Shown one piece after another: positions 6,358-6,511 of a stretch of DNA of 6,511 nt (the first letter of the stretch is position 1; every line of letters starts with the position of its first letter). Both the position numbers and the translations under genes were made by a program. The notes under the pieces are model-generated. The model saw nothing but the letters and a program-made list of their open reading frames with translations. It made no database searches and had not been told where the DNA came from. Source of the DNA: Prolixibacteraceae bacterium (GTDB lineage Bacteria > Bacteroidota > Bacteroidia > Bacteroidales > Prolixibacteraceae); assembly GCA_017998095.1 (NCBI GenBank), contig JAGODU010000211.1, positions 1 to 6,511 of the forward strand, given 5' to 3'.

Positions 6358-6511
6358 TTAAATAACATTTGTTTTTGACTCAATTATTTCAATCAATTTT
6401 GAAGGCCGGATTTTTAAAGCAGATGAAATTTTAAAAATTGTAGTTAGCGTAGGTTGTCTAAGACCTCTTTCTAATAAGGATATATAAGTTCGATCAAGAT
6501 CACAATATTCA
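6358..6511 (-). CDS. XRE-family helix-turn-helix regulator, C-terminal part (cut by the window edge)
   Basis: The last 50 residues are visible, ending at the TAA at 6358-6360; the N-terminus lies beyond 6511. The sequence CDLDRTYISLLERG is the end of an HTH_3/XRE domain: a turn and recognition helix followed by the conserved ERG. It continues with QPTLTTIFKISSALKI, the last two helices of the fold, where family members usually have a PSL..L.KIA.AL pattern. The DRTYIS..ERG signature is shared with controller proteins of restriction-modification systems. Complete members are commonly about 70-110 residues, so this is probably the larger half. It reads in the same direction as the restriction-modification gene, 521 bp upstream of it. 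The natural inference is a controller that times expression of that enzyme, but other XRE roles (phage or toxin-antitoxin repressors) cannot be excluded. Confidence 0.85.
   Translation of the reverse strand, partial: EYCDLDRTYISLLERGLRQPTLTTIFKISSALKIRPSKLIEIIESKTNVI

Overview
The window looks like an accessory (defence-island-like) stretch of a Bacteroidota genome. The evidence is low GC content, start codons without a Shine-Dalgarno match in front of the host genes, a clear TAnnTTTG-type -7 promoter box upstream of the large gene, and protein families typical of that phylum. Genus or species cannot be told from this sequence.

Layout. (1) Positions 1-2569 are a complete IS21-family insertion sequence, with istA (transposase) and istB (AAA+ helper ATPase) on the + strand. 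Imperfect 73-bp terminal inverted repeats flank them, each holding three copies of a TGCACAG-like site, and the element starts TG and ends CA. The window begins exactly at the left tip. (2) Positions 2570-2658 (minus strand) are the first 29-30 codons of a small unidentified gene that the element has cut; the remainder must lie left of the window. (3) Positions 2702-5836 (minus) encode an intact 1044-residue fused restriction-modification enzyme: a PD-(D/E)XK-type nuclease motif, a helical linker, a gamma-type N6-adenine methyltransferase (DPATGTGTFL, NPPY), and a type-ISP-like C-terminal specificity region. It has no helicase domain. (4) Positions 5837-6357 are a very AT-rich spacer with no convincing gene. 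It carries the enzyme's promoter, a small palindrome at the predicted transcription start, four copies of the octamer TGCACTTT in either orientation, and a perfect 8-bp inverted repeat. (5) Positions 6358-6511 (minus) are the last 50 residues of an XRE-family helix-turn-helix regulator, cut off by the window edge.

How the parts fit together. Regulator, restriction-modification enzyme and the interrupted gene all read in the minus direction, in that order, with no obvious terminator between the enzyme and the interrupted gene (43 bp apart). The simplest reading is a controller-regulated single-chain restriction-modification locus with a downstream companion gene inactivated by an IS21 element. 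The XRE protein is a good candidate to bind the spacer motifs, but this is inference. The IS genes and the restriction operon converge on each other.
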